From an uncultured Clostridia bacterium (GTDB lineage Bacteria > Bacillota > Clostridia > Oscillospirales > Butyricicoccaceae), in contig CAJUSB010000031.1 in assembly GCA_910589115.1 (NCBI GenBank), forward strand, positions 1 through 29,956: DNA of 29,956 nucleotides, written 5' to 3'. Within the stretch, counting starts at the first letter, position 1. Every line of letters starts with the position of its first letter. Both the position numbers and the translations under genes were made by a program. The notes below the pieces were generated by a model. It ran no database searches and was not told the DNA's origin. It saw nothing but the letters and a program-made list of their open reading frames with translations. Shown one piece after another: positions 1 through 8,817 of the stretch.

Positions 1-73
1 TTAGTATAGCATGGGTGTCAATCTCTTGGCAAAAAAGTAAATGCTGTTGCCCTGTCCCTAAAATGACTTAGAG

Positions 74-102
74 TTGAGTTTTTCACGAAAATGTGATAAA
101 AT
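74..102 (+). promoter_or_regulatory. Sigma-A type promoter of the defence operon
   Basis: A -35 box TTGAGT at 74-79 is followed by a 17-base spacer and a -10 box TAAAAT at 97-102. A TG at 94-95 gives an extended -10. It lies about 35 bases before the start of the Xre-type gene. The boxes are seen directly; promoter activity is inferred. It is the only good promoter I see ahead of the plus-strand genes, so it may drive the whole restriction operon. Confidence 0.6.
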
Positions 103-136
103 AAATCCAAGCATTTCTTGCTTTGGAGGAACTAAA

Positions 137-346
137 ATGGCGATTTGTTATGACCGCTTATTCCATCTGATGATTGATAAAAAGATAAGCAACACACAGC
201 TAAAAGAAAAGGCCGGTTTTAGTGCCAATATTATCACGCGCCTAAAGCGCAACGAATATGTTTCCATCGAAAGCGTCGAGAAGATTTGCCACGTGATGGA
301 GTGCGGCGTGGACGATATTCTGGAGTTTGTTCCGGAAGAAAAATAA
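137..346 (+). CDS. Xre/Cro-type helix-turn-helix regulator (small)
   Basis: A 69-residue protein, essentially a single Cro/C1-type helix-turn-helix domain. Residues about 14-60 show the pattern of this family: a hydrophobic helix, then ISNTQLKEKAGFS as the turn region, then NIITRLKRNEYVSIESVEKIC. This kind of protein binds DNA as a dimer. The ATG at 137 is chosen because TTTGGAGGA lies 7 bases upstream; the frame is open back to a TTG at 74, but that codon is the -35 box. It precedes the Mrr-type nuclease and hsd genes on the same strand, so a control (C-protein-like) role over the restriction operon is a reasonable inference, not shown. Similar short Xre proteins also occur in mobile elements. 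Confidence 0.85.
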   Translation: MAICYDRLFHLMIDKKISNTQLKEKAGFSANIITRLKRNEYVSIESVEKICHVMECGVDDILEFVPEEK

Positions 347-450
347 GCAAGAATTTTGATAAAGTGGTTTGACATTTGAAGGCGGCTTTCGGAATGCAAG
401 ACCCTCGCAGGCTAAAAAGCCGTGAGAGATTGAATAGGAGTGTGGCTGTG

Positions 451-1440
451 ATGGCGGCAGCAAACAAAACGGTTTGGGGAATCCATACCATGGACGATCC
501 TCTTTTTTTAAATCAGAATCTAATTGCAATCGGCTGGGAAGAGATGGGCGATTTATCGGGCATACATACATCCCGTGATGCCTACAAAGAAAAATATATC
601 GCGGCCTATCCGGACGCTAAAAAAGGTTCGATTGCCACAAGTGCCGGAATGCTGTACCGATTTGTTCATGAGGTTCAGGAAGGGGACTATGTGGTGTTCC
701 CCTCCAAAATTGACCGTAAGATCAACATTGGGGTCGTAGAGAGTGCTTATTTCTATGAGGCTACCGCAGCACTGTATCCCAATCGCAGGAAAGTAAAGTG
801 GCTCAAACATCTGCCGCGTACAGCCTTTTCCCAAGGAGCTCTGCATGAAGTTGGCTCGGCGCTGAGCTTTTTTCAGGTGAAAAACTACGCGGAGGAGTAT
901 ATTAAGGCTCTGGACAAAAATTTCAAAGGCAATACTGTCGAGCCGGATACCGATGAAACGGTGGCACAAACGGCGGATGAAATTATCGAGGCTACCCGAG
1001 ATTTTATCTTAAAAGAGCTGAGCAAAAATCTGAAAGGCTATGATCTAGAGCTGTTTGTCGCAAATCTTTTGCAAGTCATGGGCTACCGCACGATCCTGTC
1101 TCCGCATGGCGGGGACAACGGTATCGACATTACCGCTTATAAGGATGAGCTACCACCCCGCATTGTTGTCCAGGTCAAAAGCCAGGATGGAGACATCAAA
1201 GAGACTACCATCCAGTCCCTGAAAGGCGCGATGCGTGAAGGAGATTATGGCCTGTTTGTGACGCTGTCCAACTATACCAAAAATGCGCAGAAATACCTGG
1301 ATAACACCCCGATCATTCGCGGCATTAACGGTACAGAACTTGTGGATCTGGTTTTGAAATATTACGATCAGCTCAGTGTCAAATACCGCAAAATGATTCC
1401 CCTGAAAACGGTATACATCCCCGTTCCGCTAGAGGAGTAA
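451..1440 (+). CDS. Mrr-family restriction endonuclease with N-terminal EVE/PUA-like domain
   Basis: A 329-residue protein. The C-terminal part (about residues 190-310) has the Mrr catalytic core of the PD-(D/E)xK superfamily: an acidic residue in LELF (E200), D226 in GIDI, and the Q-x-K pair in VVQVKSQ (Q241, K243). The N-terminal 150 residues look like a small beta-rich module of the EVE/PUA type found on nucleases that sense modified bases; that assignment is from sequence feel only. Mrr enzymes cut methylated DNA. The start is ambiguous: AGGAG at 436-440 serves ATG 451 or GTG 448; an upstream TTG at 376 lacks such a site. It ends 44 bases before hsdM on the same strand, so it is probably expressed with the type I system and may act as a second, modification-dependent barrier. 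Confidence 0.85.
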   Translation: MAAANKTVWGIHTMDDPLFLNQNLIAIGWEEMGDLSGIHTSRDAYKEKYIAAYPDAKKGSIATSAGMLYRFVHEVQEGDYVVFPSKIDRKINIGVVESAYFYEATAALYPNRRKVKWLKHLPRTAFSQGALHEVGSALSFFQVKNYAEEYIKALDKNFKGNTVEPDTDETVAQTADEIIEATRDFILKELSKNLKGYDLELFVANLLQVMGYRTILSPHGGDNGIDITAYKDELPPRIVVQVKSQDGDIKETTIQSLKGAMREGDYGLFVTLSNYTKNAQKYLDNTPIIRGINGTELVDLVLKYYDQLSVKYRKMIPLKTVYIPVPLEE

Positions 1441-1484
1441 ATGGGAACCTGACAGGAAATTAAAAGGAGAACGGAGAGACACCG

Positions 1485-3935
1485 ATGGCAATCAAAAAGA
1501 GCGAAATTTACAGCCAGATATGGGCTGCATGTGATAAACTGCGGGGCGGTGTGGAACCGGCACGTTATAAGGATTACATTCTGACACTGCTGTTTGTGAA
1601 GTATGTGTCCGACCGCTTCAAGAGCAGTGATAACTGGGACATTGAAGTGCCGGAAGGCGGCAGCTTTGACGATATTGCTGCGCTGAAATACAAGAAAAAC
1701 ATTGGCGAAGGCATCAATGTCATCATTGGTAAGCTGGCAGAAGCCAATGACTTGAAAGGCATTATCGACATTGCCGACTTCAACAGCGAGGAATTGGGCA
1801 CTGATAAGGAAGCGGTAGACAAGCTCTCCGGTCTCGTGGAGATTTTCCAGAAGCCGGAGCTGGACTTCACCAACAACCGTGCCGGCGGCGATGATATTTT
1901 AGGCGATGCCTACGAGTTTTTGATGCGGAAATTTGCCCAGGATTCCGGCAAGAGCAAGGGCCAGTTCTATACACCGGGCGAAGTATCTCGTATTATGGCA
2001 AAGGTGATTGGTATTGATAAAGCCACAGATCCCAGCATGACGGTCTACGATCCCGCTTGCGGTTCCGGTTCGCTGCTGATTCGTGCGGCAGATGAAGCCC
2101 CCTGCGAGATATCTATCTATGGCCAGGAAAAGGACAACTCCACCGCTGGTCTTGCCCGCATGAACCTGGTTCTGCACAATAAGGGTGCTGGCGTCATTGT
2201 CGGCAATAAAAGCACCTTGTCTGCCCCCCAGTATAAAGATGAGAACAACCCTGAACTGCTGAAAACTTTCAACTACATCGTAGTCAATCCGCCTTTCTCG
2301 GATAAATCCTGGATGGACGGCATTACGATCCCTGATTCTTATGGGCGATACAGCGTGGTTGTGTTGGGCTTACCGCCGGAGAAAAACGGCGACTACGCTT
2401 GGCTGCTGCATGTCCTGAAATCCTTGAAATCTACCGGCAAAGCAGCAATCATTCTGCCCCATGGCGTGCTGTTCCGTGGCAATGCCGAGGCTGACATCCG
2501 CAAAAAGGTTATTGACCGGGGTTATATCAAAGGCATTATTGGACTGCCCGCCAACTTGTTCTATGGAACGGGAATTCCTGCCTGTATCCTGGTGCTGGAC
2601 AAAGAGGATGCTGCGGAGCGTACCGGTATTTTCATGATCGACGCCAGCAAAGGCTATGTAAAGGACGGCAACAAGAACCGCCTGCGGGAACAGGATATTC
2701 ACAAGATCGTGACTACCTTCCTGTCAATGGATGAATCAGATCCCAAGTATGCCCGTTTTGTCCCAAATGAAGAGATCAAAGTCAACAACGAGTACAACCT
2801 GAATATCCCACGCTATATTGACAGCAGCGAGCCGGAAGATTTACAGGACATCAATGCCCACCTGAACGGCGGCATTCCGGAAATTGATGTGGACAACATA
2901 GCGGAATATTGGGCAGTGTACCCCTCTTTGAAAGAGATTCTGTTCCAGCCACTACGTCTGGGGTATCTGCGTCCGGCGGTGGACAAGGCCGCAGTGGTTT
3001 CCATGATCACCTCCCACCCGGAATTTATCCGCCATGCCGACCAGGTGGATGACGCCTATTCCAAATGGAAGGAGGCGGTTACCCGCGATTTGATGGAGCT
3101 TAACCGGGACATTCACCCTAAAGAGTTGATTACCAAAATTTCCGAGCAGCTTCTGGATAATTTTGCCCAGGTGGCACTTCTCGATAAATATGATGTCTAT
3201 GAAGTGCTGATGGAGTACTGGGCGGAAACCATGCAGGACGATGTGTATGCGGTCTGCTATGATGGTTATGAAGCCGGGCGGGAAATTGCCTATGAGTATG
3301 TGACCAGGAAAAAAAAAGAAAACGGTCAAACTATCGAGGTCAAGACCGATAAGATCAAGGGCTTTGAGGGTAAGCTGCTCCCCAAGGCTTTGATTTCTAC
3401 ATACTTTTTTGAGGAGGATGTCAAGGCACTGGATATCCTTCGGGGTCAACTGGATGAGATGTCTGCCAAGCTGGAAGAACTGGCCGAAGAAAATGGTGGT
3501 GAGGACGGACTGTTTGCTCAGCTGGATGATTTGAAAAAAGCCACTGTCAGCGCCCGAATCAAGGCAATCAAGAAAGCACCCGCTGCCAAGGAAGAATTGG
3601 CTGCATTAAAGGAGTATATGTCCCTGTTGGATGCCGAAAGCAATTACAAAAAGGCAATTAAGCAGGCCGAGGCAGACCTGGACACCAAACTGGAGAAAAA
3701 ATACCCCCAGCTGACACTGGAGGAGATTCGTCATCTGCTGGTAGAGGAAAAGTGGTTTGCCGCCATTTACAGCGGAATTGATGCCATTCACGAGGCGTTA
3801 TCCCATCATCTTTCTGCCCGTGTGACCCAGCTAGTAGAGCGGTATGAGTATACTCTGAAGGAATGTGAGGATGAAGTAGACCAGTTCGAGGCCAAGGTTA
3901 AAGCTCATCTGGAAAGGATGGGGTTTGTATGGTGA
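1485..3935 (+). CDS. hsdM: Type I restriction-modification methyltransferase subunit HsdM (long form)
   Basis: An 816-residue N6-adenine methyltransferase subunit. The N-terminal helical HsdM_N domain covers about residues 5-130. The AdoMet-binding motif I is DPACGSG at 189-195 and the catalytic motif IV is NPPF at 268-271, both intact. The protein is longer than the usual 500-550 residues: after about residue 490 comes a charged helical extension, with likely coiled coil at about 655-810. A GGAG ribosome site sits 8 bases before ATG 1485. Its stop overlaps the hsdS start by 7 bases (3929-3935), indicating translational coupling. M2S forms the methyltransferase and with HsdR the full restriction complex. 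A run of nine A (3309-3317) lies in the coding sequence; the frame is intact here. Confidence 0.97.
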   Translation: MAIKKSEIYSQIWAACDKLRGGVEPARYKDYILTLLFVKYVSDRFKSSDNWDIEVPEGGSFDDIAALKYKKNIGEGINVIIGKLAEANDLKGIIDIADFNSEELGTDKEAVDKLSGLVEIFQKPELDFTNNRAGGDDILGDAYEFLMRKFAQDSGKSKGQFYTPGEVSRIMAKVIGIDKATDPSMTVYDPACGSGSLLIRAADEAPCEISIYGQEKDNSTAGLARMNLVLHNKGAGVIVGNKSTLSAPQYKDENNPELLKTFNYIVVNPPFSDKSWMDGITIPDSYGRYSVVVLGLPPEKNGDYAWLLHVLKSLKSTGKAAIILPHGVLFRGNAEADIRKKVIDRGYIKGIIGLPANLFYGTGIPACILVLDKEDAAERTGIFMIDASKGYVKDGNKNRLREQDIHKIVTTFLSMDESDPKYARFVPNEEIKVNNEYNLNIPRYIDSSEPEDLQDINAHLNGGIPEIDVDNIAEYWAVYPSLKEILFQPLRLGYLRPAVDKAAVVSMITSHPEFIRHADQVDDAYSKWKEAVTRDLMELNRDIHPKELITKISEQLLDNFAQVALLDKYDVYEVLMEYWAETMQDDVYAVCYDGYEAGREIAYEYVTRKKKENGQTIEVKTDKIKGFEGKLLPKALISTYFFEEDVKALDILRGQLDEMSAKLEELAEENGGEDGLFAQLDDLKKATVSARIKAIKKAPAAKEELAALKEYMSLLDAESNYKKAIKQAEADLDTKLEKKYPQLTLEEIRHLLVEEKWFAAIYSGIDAIHEALSHHLSARVTQLVERYEYTLKECEDEVDQFEAKVKAHLERMGFVW

Positions 3936-5722
3936 AGTACAGATTGAAAGATTTGTTTAATCTGTTTGCTGGCGGCGATATTGACACAGAACATTTTTCT
4001 CAATACAAAACCCCCACCCATTGCTTTCCAATATACTCAAACTCGTTAAATAACAAGGGGTTGTATGGTTATACAAGCGTCCCTAAATATAAAGGAAATG
4101 CCATTACAATTACAGGGCGAGGGTCTGTCGGACACGCAGAATATAGAAAACAAGATTTTGATGCAATTATCCGATTGCTGATTCTTATCCCCCAAAAGGC
4201 CGATGTTGTAAATTCGTATTACTTAACGCAATTTATCAATCAATATGTGTCGTTTCCACTTGAGAGTACAGGTGTTCCTCAGTTAACAGTGCCACAAATT
4301 GAAAATATTGAAGTTGAACTTCCGGATTTTGCTGAACAAGCCACTGTTGCGGAAGCCCTTTCCGATATAGATAGCCTGATTTCCTCCCTGCAAAAGCTGA
4401 TTGAGAAAAAGAAGGCCATTAAGCAGGGAGCCATGCAGGAACTGCTCACTGGCAAAAAACGCCTACCGGGGTTTTCCGGGGAGTGGAAAAGAGAACAGCT
4501 TCCCGAATTATTACAGGAACAAAACGGGATTAAAATTGGTCCGTTTGGAAGCCAGTTAAGAAAGGAATATCTTACAAATATAGGAGGGTTTAAAGTATAT
4601 GGTCAAGAAAATGTCTATGAGAAGGATTTTAGACTTGGGACCCGATACCTATCTAAAGAAAGATATCTAAAGCTAAAGTCATGCGAACTGCTGCCTGGAG
4701 ACTTTGTGATTAGTTCTATGGGTACAGTTGGAAAATGTTCTATCGTACCCCCAAATATTCAAAGTGGCATAATGGACTCACATTTAATACGTCTTAAATT
4801 TAATTGCAAAAAGATTGTATCTCAGTATATGCTGCAACTCTTTTCCGATGAATTTTATTTTTTACGAAATCAGATTGAAAAACTATCTGTTGGGGGAATT
4901 ATGGAGGGGTTGAGCACTAAAATAGTTCAATTATTGAATGTGTTCTATCCAGTAGATACCAATGAGCAAAAAGCAATTTGTGCCATACTAAATGATATGG
5001 ACAGCGAAATCGCACAATTAGAAAAGAAACTAGCCAAGTACCAGCAGATCAAGCAGGGCATGATGCAGGAACTGCTCACCGGACGGATTCGGCTGGTGGA
5101 TGCAGATAGAAAAGAACAGCCGAAAACACAGATTCTTCAGGAAAGGCAACCAGCACACAATCAGCATTTTGATGATGCAGTCATGATTGCAGGAATTGTG
5201 AACGCTTTCTATTCTGAGAGGTATCCTCTGGGGCGTAAAAAAGTTCAGAAGCTGCTTTATCTCGTTCGACGCAAGGAGCAGGCAGATATTTCTGCCTTCC
5301 ATAAAAAAGCGGCGGGTCCCTACGCTGATAAAGTCCGCTATAAAGGCGGTGAGCCGATTGCTCAAAAGAATAAGTATATCCGGGTCAAAAGAAATGAAAA
5401 GGGCAGCTGTTTTGAAAAAGGTGTGCAAATACAGCAGGCGCTGGCCTATTTGCAGGGCTGGGGAAAGCAGGGAGATGTGGATTGGCTGGTGTCGCAGTTC
5501 CAGTACACAAGTGTCAATGAGCTGGAGCTTTTGGCAACGGTAGATATGGCAATCTGCGACTTACGCCGGGAAGGTAAAGAAATTTCTGTGGCCTCGATTA
5601 AGGATTTGATTTCTTCCAATAAAGAATGGAGAGATAAACTGAAAAAGGCTTATTTTAAAGATGCAGATATTCAAAGAGCTATCAAACGCTGCCGAGAACT
5701 ATTCCCTGACAAGGAGGGATAA
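3929..5722 (+). CDS. hsdS: Type I specificity subunit HsdS with extra C-terminal domain
   Basis: A 597-residue protein. Residues 1-135 form the first target-recognition domain, 136-180 a helical spacer ending MQELLTGKKRL, 185-345 the second recognition domain, and 346-390 a second spacer ending MQELLTGRIRL. This is the classical two-TRD layout that sets the DNA site for HsdM and HsdR. HsdS proteins normally end near residue 390-420; here about 190 residues follow. They contain a segment like KKVQKLLYLV, then AAGPYADKVRY, which resembles the KLQKLLYY...GPV signature of Panacea/SocA (DUF4065) proteins. The TRD codons are more AT-rich than the neighbouring genes, as usual for exchanged TRDs. ATG 3929 overlaps the hsdM stop; hsdR starts 2 bases after its stop. 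Confidence 0.95.
   Translation: MVKYRLKDLFNLFAGGDIDTEHFSQYKTPTHCFPIYSNSLNNKGLYGYTSVPKYKGNAITITGRGSVGHAEYRKQDFDAIIRLLILIPQKADVVNSYYLTQFINQYVSFPLESTGVPQLTVPQIENIEVELPDFAEQATVAEALSDIDSLISSLQKLIEKKKAIKQGAMQELLTGKKRLPGFSGEWKREQLPELLQEQNGIKIGPFGSQLRKEYLTNIGGFKVYGQENVYEKDFRLGTRYLSKERYLKLKSCELLPGDFVISSMGTVGKCSIVPPNIQSGIMDSHLIRLKFNCKKIVSQYMLQLFSDEFYFLRNQIEKLSVGGIMEGLSTKIVQLLNVFYPVDTNEQKAICAILNDMDSEIAQLEKKLAKYQQIKQGMMQELLTGRIRLVDADRKEQPKTQILQERQPAHNQHFDDAVMIAGIVNAFYSERYPLGRKKVQKLLYLVRRKEQADISAFHKKAAGPYADKVRYKGGEPIAQKNKYIRVKRNEKGSCFEKGVQIQQALAYLQGWGKQGDVDWLVSQFQYTSVNELELLATVDMAICDLRREGKEISVASIKDLISSNKEWRDKLKKAYFKDADIQRAIKRCRELFPDKEG
4421..4449 (+). repeat. Direct repeat in hsdS, copy 1
   Basis: A 29-base segment within the first conserved spacer of hsdS, matching 5051-5079 at 25 of 29 positions; the differences are confined to four adjacent bases. 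The last 17 bases (ATGCAGGAACTGCTCAC) are identical. The copies are exactly 630 bases apart and in the same frame, so recombination between them would swap or delete a recognition domain without breaking the frame. Confidence 0.85.
5051..5079 (+). repeat. Direct repeat in hsdS, copy 2
   Basis: Second copy of the 29-base repeat described at 4421-4449, lying in the second conserved spacer of hsdS. It encodes IKQGMMQELLT against IKQGAMQELLT in copy 1. Confidence 0.85.
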
Positions 5723-5724
5723 AG

Positions 5725-8700
5725 ATGGGTGTTGGTCAAAGAGAAAAAGCCACGCAGAAGCGTGTCATAAAACTATTTGCCCAGGAACTTGGGTATACCT
5801 ATCTGGGTGATTTTACTGAGCGTAAGAACTCAAATATTGAAATCGAACTGTTGATGAAATTCCTGACACGAAAGGGCTATTCACCGGTACTCATTAGTCG
5901 CGCCCTGAAGGAACTGCAAGATGCTGCCGGAGATCAGTCGGTAAATCTTTACGACCTGAACGAACAGACGTACAAAAAATTACGCTACGGCGTCAAGGCC
6001 AGCAAGTCCGTCGGCCAACATAAGATCACTGTCCAGTTTGTGGATTGGGAACATCCGCTGAAGAATGACTTTTACATCGCCGAGGAAGTCACCATCAAGC
6101 ATAAACGTCCGGATCTGGTGCTGTACATCAATGGAATTGCTTTTGCTGTCGTCGAGCTGAAGCGCAGCACAGTTTCCATATCGGAAGGTATCCGCCAGAA
6201 CCTGACCAATCAGCGCCCGGATATGATCATGCAGTTCTTTGCCACCATTGGGCTTGTCCTGGCAGGCAATGATTCGGAGGGGGTGCGTTATGGCACCACT
6301 GGCACACCGGAAAAGTATTATCTTTCCTGGAAGGAAGATCCCACTGCCAAAGATGAGGTTTCCGTAGCGGTGCGCACTCAAATCGAAAAATACCCTCTGC
6401 GTCTGGATAAAAACCTGATTTCTCTGTGTAGGAAAGAGCGGTTTGTAGAGCTTCTGCATAATTTCATCGTGTTTGACAGCGGAGTAAAAAAGACTTGTCG
6501 CCCCAATCAGTTCTTCGGTAATATGGCAGCGCGGGATTTTGTACAGCAGCATGAAGGCGGCATCATCTGGCACACCCAAGGCTCCGGAAAGTCCTTGACC
6601 ATGGTGTGGCTCAGCAAGTGGATCAAAGAGAATATTTCCGACAGCCGTATCCTGATTATCACCGACCGGGATGAGCTGGATGTGCAGATCAAGCAGGTAT
6701 TTGCCGGGGTCAATGAGAGCATTGTCCGTATTCGCCGGGGAAGCGAATTGATCCAGAAGATCAACGACACCTCTCCTGTCATGATGTGCTCCCTGATTCA
6801 CAAGTTTGGCAAGAAAAACAGAGGCAAGAGCGGCGAGTCTGATTATACTGGATTCATTGAGGAGCTAAAACGCTCGCTTCCGGAAAACTTTTCTCCCAAA
6901 GGTGATTTCTATGTCTTTGTGGATGAATGTCACCGTACCCAATCCGGCAAGCTCCACCAAGCGATGAAAACCATTTTGCCGAATGCCACCTTTATCGGTT
7001 TCACCGGTACTCCATTGATGAAAAAGGATAAGGAGACCAGTCTGGAGGTATTTGGCCCTTACATCCATCGCTACAAGTTTGATGAAGCAGTGCGGGATAA
7101 AGTGGTTTTGGATCTGCGCTATGAGGCTCGTGAAGTGGAGCAGAATGTTGTCCAGCAGGATCGGATCGACGCCTGGTTTGAGGCGAAGACGCGCGGGTTG
7201 ACCGGTGTGGCAAAAGCCAAGCTAAAACAGCGCTGGGGCAATCTGCAAAAGATGTTCAGCTCCAAGGCTCGACTGGGACAGATTGTAGCGGATATTGTTT
7301 TTGATATGGAGACAAAACCGCGCCTGCACGATGGGCGGGGTAATGCCATGCTGGTGGCTGGTAGTATCTATCAGGCGTGTAAATTCTATGAATTATTCCA
7401 GGAGACCGAGCTGAAGGGGAAGTGTGCCATCGTGACTTCTTACGAGCCGGCCGTGGGCGATATTCGCACTGAAACCGTAGGTGATGATGGCGAGACCGAG
7501 GCGGTGGCGCAATACGAGATCTACATAAAGATGCTGGGCGGAAAAGACCCAAAGGCATTTGAAAAAGAGGTCAAGGAAAAGTTTATCAAGCAGCCAGAAC
7601 AGATGAAACTTCTGATTGTGGTTGACAAGCTGCTGACAGGCTTTGATGCTCCACCTGCCACTTATCTGTATATTGATAAGTCTATGCGAGATCATGGCTT
7701 GTTCCAAGCAATCTGCCGTGTCAACCGTCTGGATGGTGAAGATAAAGAATTTGGGTATATTATTGACTACAAAGACCTGTTTCGCTCATTGGAAAATGCA
7801 GTTGCAGACTATACTTCCGAAGCATTTGACAGCTATGATAAGGAAGATGTTTCCGGCCTGTTGACAGACCGTTTGGACAAGGCCAAGGAACAGCTGGAGG
7901 ATTCGCTGGAAGCTCTGCGTGCACTGTGCGAGCCTGTGGCTCCACCCAAAGATATGGTGGACTACTACCATTATTTCTGCGGTGCCAACACCGAAGCCTT
8001 TGACTTGGATGAATTGGAAGAGAATATGCCCAAGCGGGAACAGCTTTACAATCTGTCAGCGACAGCTCTTCGCGCTTTTGGTGAAGTATCGGGCGAATTA
8101 CAGAAAAAGTACCACTATACCGTGGAACAGATTAAGGCGCTGGAGAGAGAAGTTACCTACTACATCAAGGTACGCGACGCTGTGCGTCTGGCCAGCGGTG
8201 ACTATGTAGATTTGAAGAAATATGATCCAGACATGCGCCATTTAATCGACACCTATTTGTCAGCTGATCCCAGTCGTGTGTTGACCTCCTTTGGAGGAGC
8301 AACGCTGATCGAGTTGCTGGTCGACAACGGGATTTCCGCACTAAAGGATATGCCTGCATCTACACCCAAAGAACAGGAAGCAGTTGCAGAGACTATCGAA
8401 AACAATATTGGCAAGGAAATTGTTGAGAGAACCCAAAGCAACCCCAAATACTACGAGAAGATGTCTGCACTCCTTCGTGAATTGATTGAAAAGCGCAAAA
8501 ATGATGTGATCAACTACGAGGAGTATCTCCGTCAGATTGTGGAACTGGCAAGGAAGGTGCATAAGCCGGAAAGTGGCGCAGAATATCCTCCGGAAATCCG
8601 AGAGAGTGCCGCTAAGCGAGCCTTTTATGACCATCTTAACGGGGATACGGTTGTGGCCAATCAAATATATAACGCTGTCATGTCCAGCAAACAAGACAAT

Positions 8701-8817
8701 TTCCGGGGAAGCAAAATCAAAGAGCGTAAAATCTGGCGTGCTATTCGTGCTGTCGTAAAAGGTGACCAAGAAGCCGATCAGTTGCTCGCATTGGTAAAGG
8801 AGCAGAGTGAATTCTAG
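5725..8817 (+). CDS. hsdR: Type I restriction endonuclease/translocase subunit HsdR
   Basis: A 1030-residue ATP-dependent DNA translocase and nuclease. The N-terminal nuclease motif is D130 (KRPDLVLY) with E144-x-K146 (VVELKR). The SF2 motor follows: Walker A HTQGSGKS at 283-290, DECH box at 400-403, and GFTGTP at 425-430; RVNR near residue 667 fits motif VI. The C-terminal third is helical and should bind the M2S core. All key residues are present, so the enzyme looks active. The start is set by a strong AAGGAGGG site at 5711-5718, six bases before ATG 5725. It is translated directly after hsdS, and its TAG stop shares one base with the GTG start of the downstream peptidase gene. Confidence 0.97.
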   Translation: MGVGQREKATQKRVIKLFAQELGYTYLGDFTERKNSNIEIELLMKFLTRKGYSPVLISRALKELQDAAGDQSVNLYDLNEQTYKKLRYGVKASKSVGQHKITVQFVDWEHPLKNDFYIAEEVTIKHKRPDLVLYINGIAFAVVELKRSTVSISEGIRQNLTNQRPDMIMQFFATIGLVLAGNDSEGVRYGTTGTPEKYYLSWKEDPTAKDEVSVAVRTQIEKYPLRLDKNLISLCRKERFVELLHNFIVFDSGVKKTCRPNQFFGNMAARDFVQQHEGGIIWHTQGSGKSLTMVWLSKWIKENISDSRILIITDRDELDVQIKQVFAGVNESIVRIRRGSELIQKINDTSPVMMCSLIHKFGKKNRGKSGESDYTGFIEELKRSLPENFSPKGDFYVFVDECHRTQSGKLHQAMKTILPNATFIGFTGTPLMKKDKETSLEVFGPYIHRYKFDEAVRDKVVLDLRYEAREVEQNVVQQDRIDAWFEAKTRGLTGVAKAKLKQRWGNLQKMFSSKARLGQIVADIVFDMETKPRLHDGRGNAMLVAGSIYQACKFYELFQETELKGKCAIVTSYEPAVGDIRTETVGDDGETEAVAQYEIYIKMLGGKDPKAFEKEVKEKFIKQPEQMKLLIVVDKLLTGFDAPPATYLYIDKSMRDHGLFQAICRVNRLDGEDKEFGYIIDYKDLFRSLENAVADYTSEAFDSYDKEDVSGLLTDRLDKAKEQLEDSLEALRALCEPVAPPKDMVDYYHYFCGANTEAFDLDELEENMPKREQLYNLSATALRAFGEVSGELQKKYHYTVEQIKALEREVTYYIKVRDAVRLASGDYVDLKKYDPDMRHLIDTYLSADPSRVLTSFGGATLIELLVDNGISALKDMPASTPKEQEAVAETIENNIGKEIVERTQSNPKYYEKMSALLRELIEKRKNDVINYEEYLRQIVELARKVHKPESGAEYPPEIRESAAKRAFYDHLNGDTVVANQIYNAVMSSKQDNFRGSKIKERKIWRAIRAVVKGDQEADQLLALVKEQSEF

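Noticed and set aside
1..73. Possible end of a minus-strand gene at the left edge (TAA at 1-3)
   Set aside because: Only about 18 codons are open before another stop, too little to support a gene.
5980..6801. Minus-strand open frame of 273 codons inside hsdR
   Set aside because: It is antisense to the motor domain of hsdR, whose motifs are all intact; no independent signal.
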